Positions 46,126 to 55,703 of a DNA stretch of 64,000 bases are shown here, piece after piece (the stretch's first letter is position 1; the number at the start of each line of letters is the position of its first letter). Source of the stretch: a candidate division Zixibacteria bacterium HGW-Zixibacteria-1 (lineage in GTDB: Bacteria > Zixibacteria > MSB-5A5 > GN15 > PGXB01); contig PGXB01000012.1 in NCBI GenBank assembly GCA_002838945.1, forward strand, positions 1 through 64,000. Direction: 5' to 3'. The position numbers and the translations under genes are program-made. Under the pieces are notes generated by a model that saw only the letters and a list, made by a program, of their open reading frames with translations, was not told the origin of the DNA and searched no databases.

Positions 46126-48330
46126 TCAACCTACATCAGTTCTACCACCCTCGGCGGCGGTATCAACAGGTTTTTTGACGACCAACCGATTAATTAATTT
46201 ATAAATACCAAGGCCGATAAATCTGGCTGCCGCCATGTCAATCAGGGTAAAAAAGAGAAAAAACAGTAAGCCGTAGAAGATAGATTTAATATGCGTATTG
46301 TTCAAAGGCAGGGTAAGCATCGTAAATAACACTATCAAAATAATTGGTGCCGTATAGACAATGGTCGCAAGCGATATCCACTTAATCGCGGAGTGTTTGC
46401 TCGGGATTAACATGGCCGCCGTGGCGGCCGCAAGGCCCAGGCCAATAACACATGGCCAAATAATTGAGCCGCCGCGACAAAACAGGTAAAAAGACAAAAT
46501 AACAATCGCCAATCCGGCACCCGAGAGCAGGGCAATCAGATATTCGTGGAATTTCTTTCTATCCTGTGAATAAAGAACGGCCGCCAGGACCAGTATGCTT
46601 AATATAAATACCACATATTCTCCATCGCCCATAGTCATCATATTATCCAGGAATATATACCACCCCATTATGGGTATAAGCATAAAGTGTTTTATCGCGA
46701 CATCAAACGGCATATTCCTATACAGAATCAATTCACCGTTTCCTCCCGGCCAGTCCATCATGACCGTTTGTTTTCCGAAAGCAGGCAATGAGGTTATATT
46801 ATTGCCGCCGCCGATATAACCGGTCATAAACATCTCGTCATTTTTTCCATCCTGATGCAGCCTGGCACAGGCGATTGTCATGGTATCCGGCAGTCTTAAA
46901 AGAATTGAACTCTCGAAAGTAATTTCTTCCTGCCTGACCGAGGCATACGCCTTATTATCATCCAAATGAATGGCGTATTCCCATATCTCATTATCCAACT
47001 GATGGAAGGTGGGTTCACCTATCAATATGGACCGAGGCCAGTCGGCGTCGGCATCCATCCGCGCGGCATTTTGAAGGCGAACATGTTCGGATATGGGAAA
47101 ATCAGGCGTGCAAAAAGCAAAAGCTTTCTCCACCAGAGCTACTCCGCCCACTTCCATCGAACCGATATAAGCCACAGCCCCGGCCTCAACCGACCGGAGG
47201 GCAATACTGGCATTGACACCTGCACCGGTTATATCACCGGTAAGGCAGGCTTCGGCGGCAAAAACAAATGGCGGCAAATCGGGAATCCGACCACCATTGG
47301 GCCACCCCTCTCCTATCATGGCAAAACCCGACGGCCCGCCATGTTCGCAAAGCGCCAGATATGAGGCGTTTTTCAAAGCCGTTCGAACTTTAGAGCAGGT
47401 GAAATCGGTCCCGCCCAAGGCGGTCTCGAAATATCCGGCGGCCATCTGAGAATCGCTGGATATCATTTCCTGAGCCGCCATGACCAGATGCGTTTTCCAG
47501 TCGCCTGACATGGCGGAATATGAATAAGCGCGAGCTGTCAGTAAAGATACATCCCGGGCACTCAGCCCCGTCAGAATACCGACACCGACATCATAGACCT
47601 TTGATACTTCCGTGAACCGACAGGCTCCATACAATTCCCTGACCTTTTCCTTTTTCACTGTTCCGGGTTTTGTCACCCAGGCCAGATATTTTGGCTGAAA
47701 CTGAGCTATTTTTTCAAAGTCATCGAGTATCGGGCAATCATGATGAGCCGCGACTTCGGCAGCCAGAAATGAATAATCATCATCATTGATGATTACCGCC
47801 ATCGATTTATTTCGGGCGAGATTGTTGTAGTAATCCAGCGCCGACTCGATGTTTTCAAGCCTGATGACCTCGCCGTGGAAATTTGCATTGGAATCACCGA
47901 CTATTACGGCGAATTTTCTTCCGGCTTTTTTGGGAAGAGTGTCATTATTGAAGTAAAGCGGTATTTTCAGATGAGCCGCAATGACCGAGGCAATCACCGC
48001 AAGTCTCATATTATCCGGGCAGATAACCAGAGAATCCATTCCGGCATAGATGCCTGATATAGTCAGATCAGGCGCCTTGAAATTATATTTTCGGAATTCC
48101 CCTTCATATAACTCCATAAACTTCGCAATCGACGAGGATTCCTGCTTTTCCTCATTAAAAAGCAACGGGATGTAACTATTATCATTACATACCGGGACCA
48201 GTTTAAGGAATTCATGCCAATCCGCCGCGATGCATATCGGGCATCTCCCCGCGTCCGCATCGACGCTGGAACATGCTAATGATACGATCAACAAGACCGG
48301 GACAAGCGACCTGAACAAGAATGAATACAT
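46126..48330 (-). CDS. Membrane lipoprotein with C25/caspase-like domain
   Basis: A 734-residue protein. The start at 48330 is supported by GGAGGG 3 nt before the ATG and gives a lipoprotein signal with Cys at about residue 20 (SLAC). The extracytoplasmic part (about 25-545) contains an ALCEHGG segment (H330) and an AAEACLTGD segment (C362), 32 residues apart. This His-Gly and Ala-Cys pair fits clan CD cysteine peptidases such as gingipain (family C25), where the spacing is about 33. The last 190 residues contain about five to six transmembrane helices. It is the fourth minus-strand gene after tyrS. A peptidase activity is inference; a non-catalytic relative is possible. Confidence 0.65.
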   Translation of the reverse strand: MYSFLFRSLVPVLLIVSLACSSVDADAGRCPICIAADWHEFLKLVPVCNDNSYIPLLFNEEKQESSSIAKFMELYEGEFRKYNFKAPDLTISGIYAGMDSLVICPDNMRLAVIASVIAAHLKIPLYFNNDTLPKKAGRKFAVIVGDSNANFHGEVIRLENIESALDYYNNLARNKSMAVIINDDDYSFLAAEVAAHHDCPILDDFEKIAQFQPKYLAWVTKPGTVKKEKVRELYGACRFTEVSKVYDVGVGILTGLSARDVSLLTARAYSYSAMSGDWKTHLVMAAQEMISSDSQMAAGYFETALGGTDFTCSKVRTALKNASYLALCEHGGPSGFAMIGEGWPNGGRIPDLPPFVFAAEACLTGDITGAGVNASIALRSVEAGAVAYIGSMEVGGVALVEKAFAFCTPDFPISEHVRLQNAARMDADADWPRSILIGEPTFHQLDNEIWEYAIHLDDNKAYASVRQEEITFESSILLRLPDTMTIACARLHQDGKNDEMFMTGYIGGGNNITSLPAFGKQTVMMDWPGGNGELILYRNMPFDVAIKHFMLIPIMGWYIFLDNMMTMGDGEYVVFILSILVLAAVLYSQDRKKFHEYLIALLSGAGLAIVILSFYLFCRGGSIIWPCVIGLGLAAATAAMLIPSKHSAIKWISLATIVYTAPIILIVLFTMLTLPLNNTHIKSIFYGLLFFLFFTLIDMAAARFIGLGIYKLINRLVVKKPVDTAAEGGRTDVG

Positions 48331-48470
48331 AATCCCTCCGACATGATAATTTTTGATGCTCATTCTGTGGGTCTGTCCATGATGGGAGCAATAATAATCA
48401 AATTTGCAATAATATAATCGCGAAGTCAATAGATTATTTGCGGAATCAAGAAAATGTAATGAAAGGCGGT

Positions 48471-50171
48471 TCAGTCTATTTTGAAATTAATGCCGGAAGT
48501 CTCGAACCGGGCACGGACGCGGACCGTATCGGGATAGAGAGCCGATGTTTCGGCCGGCTCAAACGGATAAAGTTTTCCATAATCCTGAATTTTGTTCTCA
48601 TTGCGATCAAGAAAGGCTTTGAGCAGATATTTGCCGGGCGGAAGCTCGACATTGAAAGTTTTGTCAGGAAGGGGTTGCGACAGTATTTCCAAACCCTTTT
48701 CCGTCATAAAAGTAATATGGACGATCCCGGATGAATCGATGTCGGGGCCGATGGTTATGGCCCCGGAGGCCGAACCGAGCGAATCTTTGTCATAGGTCGT
48801 GAATTTATAATTCATAATGGAGTCACCCATCCTGTTGCCGGATAAGTCATAAAAAAGCGATTCGGCAACCATGATGTCATAAACTTTACCCCAGTCGATT
48901 CCGGAGGCATAAAGCTCGAGTGTAAAATAATCCGGCCAGATGAATTTGGTACCGACACGATTGCTGTCGGCATCCATAATCATGATCGCATTTTCGGAAA
49001 TTTTATTTATGTCGATAGGTTCGGAAAACCATATTTTTATCAGGCTGTCCGACGGATAAAATATTTTCCTGGTATGCGTGATTTCCTCGATGGCCGGAGG
49101 CGTCTTATCGGCCTCATATGCGATGGTCAGTTCGCCGCTCGTGATGAAGGGCATGGAATCAGACGCCTGGCCAAACAGGGAAGCATCCATCACCAGTGAA
49201 TATTTGCCTTCCGGAAGCGAGTCAAAGAAGAAATCATATATCTGTTCCGAAGTCCCCGGCCTCTCCTTGAGCGCGTCAGGAATAATTATGGAATCGATCA
49301 CACCTATAGGCTCGAGATATATCTTGTTCAGATTATCTCTTACAATATTGCTTTCGACTTTCCTTGATAAGCGCACTTTAACCAGCCGGTCGCCGGTCAG
49401 GCCGGCCGAAATTATCGAAACCGTCGAGGTATCTTCCTGAATGATATTGAAATCAATGGTCGGCGCCGTCGTGCCGGAAATTCGGCAGACTCTGTCAGGC
49501 AATCCAAACGGTTCGGCGGGGTAGTCAAAAAGATGATTTTTGTTTTTATCCATAAAGGCCATGACAAAATACTGCCCGTCGGGAAGAAACTCAAGCGCGT
49601 ACTCCCCTGTTTTTCCGGATTGCGTGATATAGGGAGGGTACAGAGAATCAAAGCTGGTGGAAGTATCCGGTTCGGTCATATCGAACAGCGCCGCCATCGC
49701 CCCTGCAGCCGGTTTGCCGCCGGCCCGGACTGTTCCGGATACTTTTCCCTGGCTGATTTGAGCGCCGGTACTGAAAGCAAAGCTAAAGGAATTTTCCATT
49801 TTATTACGGCGCAAATCGGCGATATCGGACCCGGCATTGACGACATACGTGGTACTATCGGCAAAGGAATCGGGCAGAATAATATTCAGGGTGCTTTTGT
49901 TCCACTTGTACTTTACTTCGCCCGGCATACGCGGCGAAATAATTATAGCATTTTCGACCGATTTCTTATCGATGGATTCGGAGAACTCGAGTGAAATATT
50001 ATTATCGCGGGCAACGGTGACGGCATTGCCGGCCGGCAAAGTGCCGGCCACGGACGGGGCAGTCTTATCTTCGGGGCCGCCCGGCGGCGCGGCCACCTTG
50101 GCGCACGCAAACAACATTACAAATGAAATCAGACCGATCAATTCAAATGCGGTCCATCGCCTGTCGCTCAT
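48471..50171 (-). CDS. Ig-like domain lipoprotein
   Basis: A 566-residue lipoprotein with lipobox LFAC at about residue 23 followed by PPGGPEDKTAPS, a pattern common in FCB bacteria. At least two SbsA/Big_5-type Ig-like domains follow (about 35-135 and 355-460), each with an FSEPID-like or FSESID motif, plus a CarboxypepD-like segment near 150-240 and another near the C-terminus. It probably lies on the cell surface or in the periplasm. It overlaps the TPR gene by 4 bases. Confidence 0.8.
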   Translation of the reverse strand: MSDRRWTAFELIGLISFVMLFACAKVAAPPGGPEDKTAPSVAGTLPAGNAVTVARDNNISLEFSESIDKKSVENAIIISPRMPGEVKYKWNKSTLNIILPDSFADSTTYVVNAGSDIADLRRNKMENSFSFAFSTGAQISQGKVSGTVRAGGKPAAGAMAALFDMTEPDTSTSFDSLYPPYITQSGKTGEYALEFLPDGQYFVMAFMDKNKNHLFDYPAEPFGLPDRVCRISGTTAPTIDFNIIQEDTSTVSIISAGLTGDRLVKVRLSRKVESNIVRDNLNKIYLEPIGVIDSIIIPDALKERPGTSEQIYDFFFDSLPEGKYSLVMDASLFGQASDSMPFITSGELTIAYEADKTPPAIEEITHTRKIFYPSDSLIKIWFSEPIDINKISENAIMIMDADSNRVGTKFIWPDYFTLELYASGIDWGKVYDIMVAESLFYDLSGNRMGDSIMNYKFTTYDKDSLGSASGAITIGPDIDSSGIVHITFMTEKGLEILSQPLPDKTFNVELPPGKYLLKAFLDRNENKIQDYGKLYPFEPAETSALYPDTVRVRARFETSGINFKID

Positions 50172-51775
50172 TTTCTGAGCTTCTCCACCAAAGATTCATT
50201 GTCCGGATTAAGCTCCAGTGCTTTTTTCCAGTAAATGTGGGCATTTTCCATATCGCCCAGGGCCGCGTAGGCATCGCCGAGATGCTCGGTGACAACCGGA
50301 TCATTCGCTTCCAGTTGATATGCCCGCAGCAATGTATTAAGAGCTTTTTTGTATTCGCCCATTTTGTACAGCACCCAGCCATAGCTGTCGATAAAGGCGC
50401 CGTTGTCCGGCGAAATTTCCAGGGCGCGTTCAATCAGACCGCGGGCGTACTTCAGCCTGACACCTTTCTCGGCAAGCATAAAGCCCAGATAATTCAGGGC
50501 CTGACTATGGTTGGGAATAAGATCGATTATTTTCTCGAAGGTCGTCACCGCCTCGTCAAAGCGGCCGTTTTGCTCAAGAGTAGCACCCAGATTGAACATT
50601 ATTCGCACGGAATCATCGACATTGGTGACATACTTGAGACCGGTATTATATGCGGCCACTTCGAGCTCGACCGAATCTTCAAGCCGATAGACATAACCCA
50701 GATTCAGCCACCCGTCCACCACCGAATCGGCCATCACCGTCAGTTGCATGAAATGAGACTTGGCCTGCTCGAGATCACGATAGAACAGCGCGATTCTCCC
50801 GGCATAATAATGATTGACCAAATTATTATCACCGCGCTCGATAAGGGCGGTGAATATCGAATCGGAGGTTTGCAGGCTGTCGACATCGAAATACATCATG
50901 GCCAACCGCCGCGCAATAAAATCATCATTGGGCATCACCGAGAGGATCCGGCGCGCCGTTTCGATCGCTTTAAAATATTCATCGCCGGCGACGTACATAT
51001 CAAGCAGGCGGCCTTGAAGGCGCATATCTTCAGGCGCCAATGTTATGACGGATTCCAGGATCTCTTTGGCCGCCGGCATATCTCCCCTGTTTTCATAAAT
51101 CGCCGACAGACCCAGATATGATTGCAAATTTTCTTTTGAGGCGTCAAGACTCAGGGAATATTTATAATTCTCTTCGGCCTTATCGATATCGCCTTTCTGA
51201 ATGTACATATTGCCCAATTGTTGAAAAACCAGAGGGGTCGGATTAATCCGGGCGATATTTTCAAAGCCCCAGATGGTGGAATCGATGTTGCCGGCCTCAC
51301 GATAGTAATTGGAGATTTGATAATAAGCCTGGGCATTGCCGGAATCGAGTTCAACCACTTTATAATAGGCGACCATGGCGGAATCGCGATTCCCCAGTGC
51401 CCGGTGACAATTGGCCAGTAAATACCAGGCGCGCAAATCGCGATACTTCAGTTTCTTCGCTTCAAAGAGGGCATTTTCGAAGTCGCGCAGATTGAAATAG
51501 GAATTGGCATAGGCATAACGTATCTCATCAGAGCCGGGATAATATTTTAGTGCCTTGGCGTATTGCTCGTTGGCCAGATAAAATTCCCCCATCATATCAA
51601 GAATCGAACCGGTGGAATAGTAATCATAGGCCCGCAGGTTGATCGTTTCCTTGGGCGGACCGGCAGCAGGCTTGATCGGCCGTTCCATGATACCGGGAAC
51701 GGACTTGGCTCCGCCGCACCCCAGCGCGCCAATCAATAAGAATGCGATTATTGGAATGGAAATCAATATTCTCAT
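50168..51775 (-). CDS. Tetratricopeptide-repeat lipoprotein
   Basis: A 535-residue lipoprotein (lipobox LGALGC, about residue 20) made almost wholly of TPR units of about 34 residues (roughly 13), with typical A-x-x-x-Y-x-x-A-L patterns. TPR proteins mediate protein interactions, here in the periplasm or at the outer membrane. It is cotranscribed with the Ig-like lipoprotein gene and lies 43 nt after tyrS. Confidence 0.88.
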   Translation of the reverse strand: MRILISIPIIAFLLIGALGCGGAKSVPGIMERPIKPAAGPPKETINLRAYDYYSTGSILDMMGEFYLANEQYAKALKYYPGSDEIRYAYANSYFNLRDFENALFEAKKLKYRDLRAWYLLANCHRALGNRDSAMVAYYKVVELDSGNAQAYYQISNYYREAGNIDSTIWGFENIARINPTPLVFQQLGNMYIQKGDIDKAEENYKYSLSLDASKENLQSYLGLSAIYENRGDMPAAKEILESVITLAPEDMRLQGRLLDMYVAGDEYFKAIETARRILSVMPNDDFIARRLAMMYFDVDSLQTSDSIFTALIERGDNNLVNHYYAGRIALFYRDLEQAKSHFMQLTVMADSVVDGWLNLGYVYRLEDSVELEVAAYNTGLKYVTNVDDSVRIMFNLGATLEQNGRFDEAVTTFEKIIDLIPNHSQALNYLGFMLAEKGVRLKYARGLIERALEISPDNGAFIDSYGWVLYKMGEYKKALNTLLRAYQLEANDPVVTEHLGDAYAALGDMENAHIYWKKALELNPDNESLVEKLRK

Positions 51776-51817
51776 ATTATTTATAATCTTCCGGCAGGCG
51801 GTTTGGTTCCAGATAAT

Positions 51818-53035
51818 TCATCCGACACGCAATTTAATGAAGCGTCGCTTGCCCGCCTTAATCAGCATACCGTCCTGAGGCGTAATTTCCAGATTGTCAT
51901 CGGTTATTTTTTCGTTATTGAGGCTGACGCCTCCGCCTTTGATAAGCCGGCGCGCTTCGCCGTTCGAAGCGGCCATTCCGGCATCGGTCAAAATTTTGAC
52001 TATCCAGATTTTGGGACCCAGCCCGCTGCAGTCAAACTCCGGGACCTCATCGGGAAGCTGTTTGTGGCGAAACATGCGGATGAATTCATCGCGCGCGGCA
52101 ACCGCGTCATTGTGCGAATGGTACATCTCCACGATAGTTTCGCCCAGTTTCATTTTTATATCACGAGGATTGACCGATTCATCCCTGAGACTGTTCCTTA
52201 TCTGCTCCAGTTCCTCGGCCGAAACATCGGTAACAAGTTCAAAGTATGAATAAATCAGATTATCGGGAATCGACATTACCTTACCGAATATTTCATTGGG
52301 CGGTTCATCAATTCCGATATAGTTGCCCAGCGATTTGGACATTCGATTATGACCATCCACTCCGACCAGAACCGGCATGGTCAGGATTAATTGCGGCTCC
52401 AGGCCATAATCCTGCTGAATTTCCCGTCCGGTCAAAAGATTGAATTTCTGTTCGGTGGCGCCGATTTCGACATCGGCCTTAATAGCCACCGAGTCATAAG
52501 CCTGCATCAGCGGGTAAAACAACTCATGTATCGAGATCGGATTATTGGCCTTGAAACGTTTATCGAAATCATCCCGTTCGAGGATTCGGGCGACGGTAAA
52601 GCGGGAAGCCAGTCCCAATATTTCCTGGAAACTCATCTTCTTGAACCATTCACCGTTGAAGTGAATTTCGGTTTTTGATTTATCCAGAATTTTGAAAAAT
52701 TGCTTCTGATATGTCTCGGCGTTGGCCATGATTTGTTCATAACTCAACTGCGGCCGGGTGGCGGAGCGGCCCGACGGATCCCCGACAAGCCCGGTATAAT
52801 CACCGATGATCAGCACAATCTTATGGCCCAGCTGCTGAAACTGCTTCAGTTTTCGAATACCGACGGTATGACCGAGATGGATATCGGGGGCGGTGGGATC
52901 GAATCCCTGTTTGACCCGAAGCGGTTTGTTATCGTCGATTGATTTTTTAAGGCGGGTTTTAAACTCATCACCGGGGAGTATTTCGACGGCACCTCTGGAA
53001 ATTATTTCAAATTGTCGATCAAATTCAGTTTGCAT
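51818..53035 (-). CDS. tyrS: Tyrosine--tRNA ligase
   Basis: A 405-residue class Ic synthetase. The HIGH-type motif is HLGHTVG in the GFDPTAPDIHLGH block, the KMSKS-type motif is RMSKSLGN, and an S4 RNA-binding domain occupies the last 65 residues. The size and the GDYTGLVGDPSGR segment fit the TyrZ-like subtype. It is the first gene of a minus-strand group continuing with the TPR and Ig-like lipoproteins. Confidence 0.95.
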   Translation of the reverse strand: MQTEFDRQFEIISRGAVEILPGDEFKTRLKKSIDDNKPLRVKQGFDPTAPDIHLGHTVGIRKLKQFQQLGHKIVLIIGDYTGLVGDPSGRSATRPQLSYEQIMANAETYQKQFFKILDKSKTEIHFNGEWFKKMSFQEILGLASRFTVARILERDDFDKRFKANNPISIHELFYPLMQAYDSVAIKADVEIGATEQKFNLLTGREIQQDYGLEPQLILTMPVLVGVDGHNRMSKSLGNYIGIDEPPNEIFGKVMSIPDNLIYSYFELVTDVSAEELEQIRNSLRDESVNPRDIKMKLGETIVEMYHSHNDAVAARDEFIRMFRHKQLPDEVPEFDCSGLGPKIWIVKILTDAGMAASNGEARRLIKGGGVSLNNEKITDDNLEITPQDGMLIKAGKRRFIKLRVG

Positions 53036-53221
53036 AAAATATTCTTTTTCCCAATATTATCGGTTTTGTTTCCACATAGTTAAGGCATTTGTTTTCAGCC
53101 TCTTACGACAATAATTAAAACCCTGTCAAAAGGCAAGGTTTAATATTTATGATGCAAATAATTGCTTTCAATGTATAAGCTTATACGAAAAACGGTTGAA
53201 AATGGACCGGCTTCTTTTTAC

Positions 53222-53253
53222 TTGACTTGAATGGTCAAAAAGCCGATTTATAA
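53222..53253 (+). promoter_or_regulatory. Candidate promoter of the PBP1A gene
   Basis: TTGACT at 53222-53227 and TTATAA at 53248-53253, spaced more widely than ideal (20 bp). The -10-like box ends 6 nt before ATG 53259. An AAGGG lies too near the ATG to act as a normal ribosome binding site. Confidence 0.35.
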
Positions 53254-53258
53254 GGGTT

Positions 53259-55421
53259 ATGGAAAATACGAACAAAAAACAGAGCACCATGATGGGCAGA
53301 ACCAAAAGGTCACTTTTGATTCTGGGGGGGCTGCTTTTTGTGCTGTTTGTCATTATTATTTTCAGGACCTATCAAATCTACCAAAAGGATCTACCATCAT
53401 TTGAGATGCTTCATAATATCGAACCGGCTTTGAAAACCAAAGTCTATGCCGCCGATGGCACTTTACTCCAGGAATATTTTAATGAAAATCGAGTTTTGAC
53501 TACATATAATCAGATTCCACCCCAGATGATCGAAATGCTTATGGCGGTGGAGGATCGAAGGTTCATGAGCCACTGGGGTATGCACCCTAAGCGCATTATC
53601 AAGGCGCTCGTCGTGGACATTATCAAATGGGATATCGCCGAGGGCGCCTCGACAATAACCCAGCAACTGGCCCGGATGTTGTTTCTGAACCGCCGGGAGA
53701 CGATAGAAAGAAAAATAAAAGAGGCCCTGACGGCAGTAAAATTGGAGAGAACATATTCCAAGCAGGAAATTCTCCAGATGTACCTGAACCAGTATTATTT
53801 CGGGCGGCGGGCGTATGGAATTGCGGCCGCGGCCAGAACATATTTCAATAAAAGTGTCGGTGAGTTGACGGTAACCGATTGCGCCCTTCTGGTCGGCCTG
53901 CTAAAAGCTCCGGGACGATATTCCGTTAAAATATTCGAGGATCCTGAGTTTGCCACCAGAATCCGCAACCAGTCCCTGTATCTGTATTATGACTGTGGTA
54001 AGATGACCCGCGAAGAGTATGATTCGTTGAAAAGCCTTCCTATGGAGCTTAACCCTCCCGTGGAAGAATCGGGCCGGGCGCCTTATTTCACAGAGGAAAT
54101 CAGGAAATATTTGCTGGACAAATACGGCGAACGTGCCCTCTATTCGGGAGGATTGACAGTAATAACCACTCTCGACTGGGAACTGCAGCAGGTTACGGAT
54201 GAAGCCGTCAGGGAGCGGGCTGACTCGATCCAGTCGCGAATCGAGAGGACTTATAGTCTCACCAATCCTACTTATGCCTATGCCCTTCCGGATACATTGG
54301 ACAGCCTGGGCGATTCGGTTCGGGTGTACAAGCAAATTCAGGCGGCGGCGGTTTCTATCGAAAATGACAATGGAAATGTTTTGGCCATGGTGGGGGGCAG
54401 ATCATTTGAAACCACGAAATTCAACCGGGCGGTTCAATCGGAACTCCAGCCCGGCTCGGCCTTCAAGCCATTTGTATATACGGCGGCGATGGATAATGGA
54501 TACCATCCCAGTGATATTTTCTATGACAACTCCATAAAACTGGAGATACCGGGCACCCACGAATGGCGACCACACAATTTTGATGATAAATTTATGGGTG
54601 AGATGACACTTCGGGACGGTTTAAGACTGTCGCGCAATCTGGTGGCAATAAAGCTCCTTTTGAAAATCAAACCGGAGCAGGCGATATTTTATGCCCACAA
54701 AATGGGCATCACTTCGAATCTTAAGCCGGTAGCGTCACTGGCCATGGGAACCGAAGGAGTTCGTTTGATCGAACTTGTTTCGGCCTATACCGTATTTCCC
54801 AACAGTGGCATTAAGGTGCCTTATAAAATGATTCAGAAGATTATTGACCGCTACGGCAATGTCATCGAGGATAATACGGTCGTGCAAAAGGAGGAGGTCC
54901 TTTCGGCGCGGACGGCCTATATAATGGTCAACATGATGCAGTCGGTGATGGAACCGGGCGGCACCGGCCAGGCGACCAGGTGGCGCGGCTTTACGCGTCC
55001 CGCCGGCGGCAAGACCGGAACATCCGACAACTTTGCCGATAACTGGTTTGTCGGGTACACGCCGCAGATCACATCGGGCGTCTGGGTCGGTTTTGATGAG
55101 AAGATATCAATCGGCAAGAACCAGACCGGATCGACCAATGCTCTGCCGGTCTGGACCAAGATGATGATTGCCGCCCATAATAATTTGCCGATTATGGACT
55201 TTCAGATTCCGGATGGAATAGAATTTGTGGATATCTGCCTGGAATCGGGTAAACTTGCCAACGATTGCTGTAATAATATCAGGAATGAAGTTTACCAGGT
55301 CGAAAATGTGCCGCAGGAACTCTGCCCGCTTCATCCCTGTTCCGGTCTGCGCCTGTCCCCCGGGTCCAAAAAGGATAATTATATCGATCCGGGCGACACC
55401 ACCGATGTTTATCATTTCTAG
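53259..55421 (+). CDS. Class A penicillin-binding protein (PBP1A type)
   Basis: A 720-residue bifunctional peptidoglycan synthase. A short cytoplasmic tail and one helix (about 17-36) are followed by the glycosyltransferase 51 domain, with catalytic E98 in AVEDRRF and the GASTITQQLARMLFL block. The transpeptidase domain has SxxK in GSAFKPF (about residue 400), SRN in LRLSRN, and KTGT in GGKTGTS at about 584-588. A C-terminal tail of about 60 residues contains several Cys. It is transcribed alone; a tRNA gene follows. Confidence 0.95.
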   Translation: MENTNKKQSTMMGRTKRSLLILGGLLFVLFVIIIFRTYQIYQKDLPSFEMLHNIEPALKTKVYAADGTLLQEYFNENRVLTTYNQIPPQMIEMLMAVEDRRFMSHWGMHPKRIIKALVVDIIKWDIAEGASTITQQLARMLFLNRRETIERKIKEALTAVKLERTYSKQEILQMYLNQYYFGRRAYGIAAAARTYFNKSVGELTVTDCALLVGLLKAPGRYSVKIFEDPEFATRIRNQSLYLYYDCGKMTREEYDSLKSLPMELNPPVEESGRAPYFTEEIRKYLLDKYGERALYSGGLTVITTLDWELQQVTDEAVRERADSIQSRIERTYSLTNPTYAYALPDTLDSLGDSVRVYKQIQAAAVSIENDNGNVLAMVGGRSFETTKFNRAVQSELQPGSAFKPFVYTAAMDNGYHPSDIFYDNSIKLEIPGTHEWRPHNFDDKFMGEMTLRDGLRLSRNLVAIKLLLKIKPEQAIFYAHKMGITSNLKPVASLAMGTEGVRLIELVSAYTVFPNSGIKVPYKMIQKIIDRYGNVIEDNTVVQKEEVLSARTAYIMVNMMQSVMEPGGTGQATRWRGFTRPAGGKTGTSDNFADNWFVGYTPQITSGVWVGFDEKISIGKNQTGSTNALPVWTKMMIAAHNNLPIMDFQIPDGIEFVDICLESGKLANDCCNNIRNEVYQVENVPQELCPLHPCSGLRLSPGSKKDNYIDPGDTTDVYHF

Positions 55422-55457
55422 GGCCACACCTTCCGTGATTTCAGTTCAAAATTATTC

Positions 55458-55485
55458 TTGACAGTCAAGGCGTGATGGCTATATT
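55458..55485 (+). promoter_or_regulatory. Promoter of tRNA-Leu
   Basis: -35 TTGACA at 55458-55463, 16-bp spacer, -10 TATATT at 55480-55485. The mature tRNA begins 12 nt after the -10 box. The same -35, spacer and -10 occur before the DUF401 and cysteine desulfurase genes. Confidence 0.7.
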
Positions 55486-55496
55486 TGGTCGTTGAT

Positions 55497-55580
55497 GCCG
55501 GAGTGGTGAAACTGGTAGACGCAGGGGACTCAAAATCCCCCGGTGGTAACACTGTGTCGGTTCAAGTCCGACCTCCGGCA
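55497..55580 (+). tRNA. tRNA-Leu, anticodon CAA
   Basis: An 84-nt class II tRNA. The acceptor stem pairs GCCGGAG (55497-55503) with CTCCGGC (55573-55579), with discriminator A at 55580. The anticodon loop CTCAAAA reads CAA between GGGGA and TCCCC. A long variable arm (CGGTGGTAACACTG) and the T-loop TTCAAGT are present. The 3' CCA is not encoded and must be added by the nucleotidyltransferase. Confidence 0.95.
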
Positions 55581-55652
55581 TTTTAATGCATTGCGCCACA
55601 GATAGATAGCCGAGACATTGCGATTAGCTTGCCCATATCCATTAGATAAGAC

Positions 55653-55682
55653 AAAAAAGGGACAGACAACACTGCCTGTCCC
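55653..55682 (-). terminator. Terminator of the giant gene on the minus strand
   Basis: Read on the minus strand, GGGACAG (55682-55676) pairs with CTGTCCC (55665-55659) and is followed by six T. On the plus strand the tail is only partly T-rich, so it may also weakly stop tRNA transcripts. Confidence 0.8.
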
Positions 55683-55703
55683 TCTTCTCATTAAGCGGAA
55701 CCT

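Noticed and set aside
55421-55436. AGGGCCACACC sequence similar to the arm of the 1388-1590 element
   Set aside because: Only about 11 bases match and there is no hairpin, so chance is as likely.
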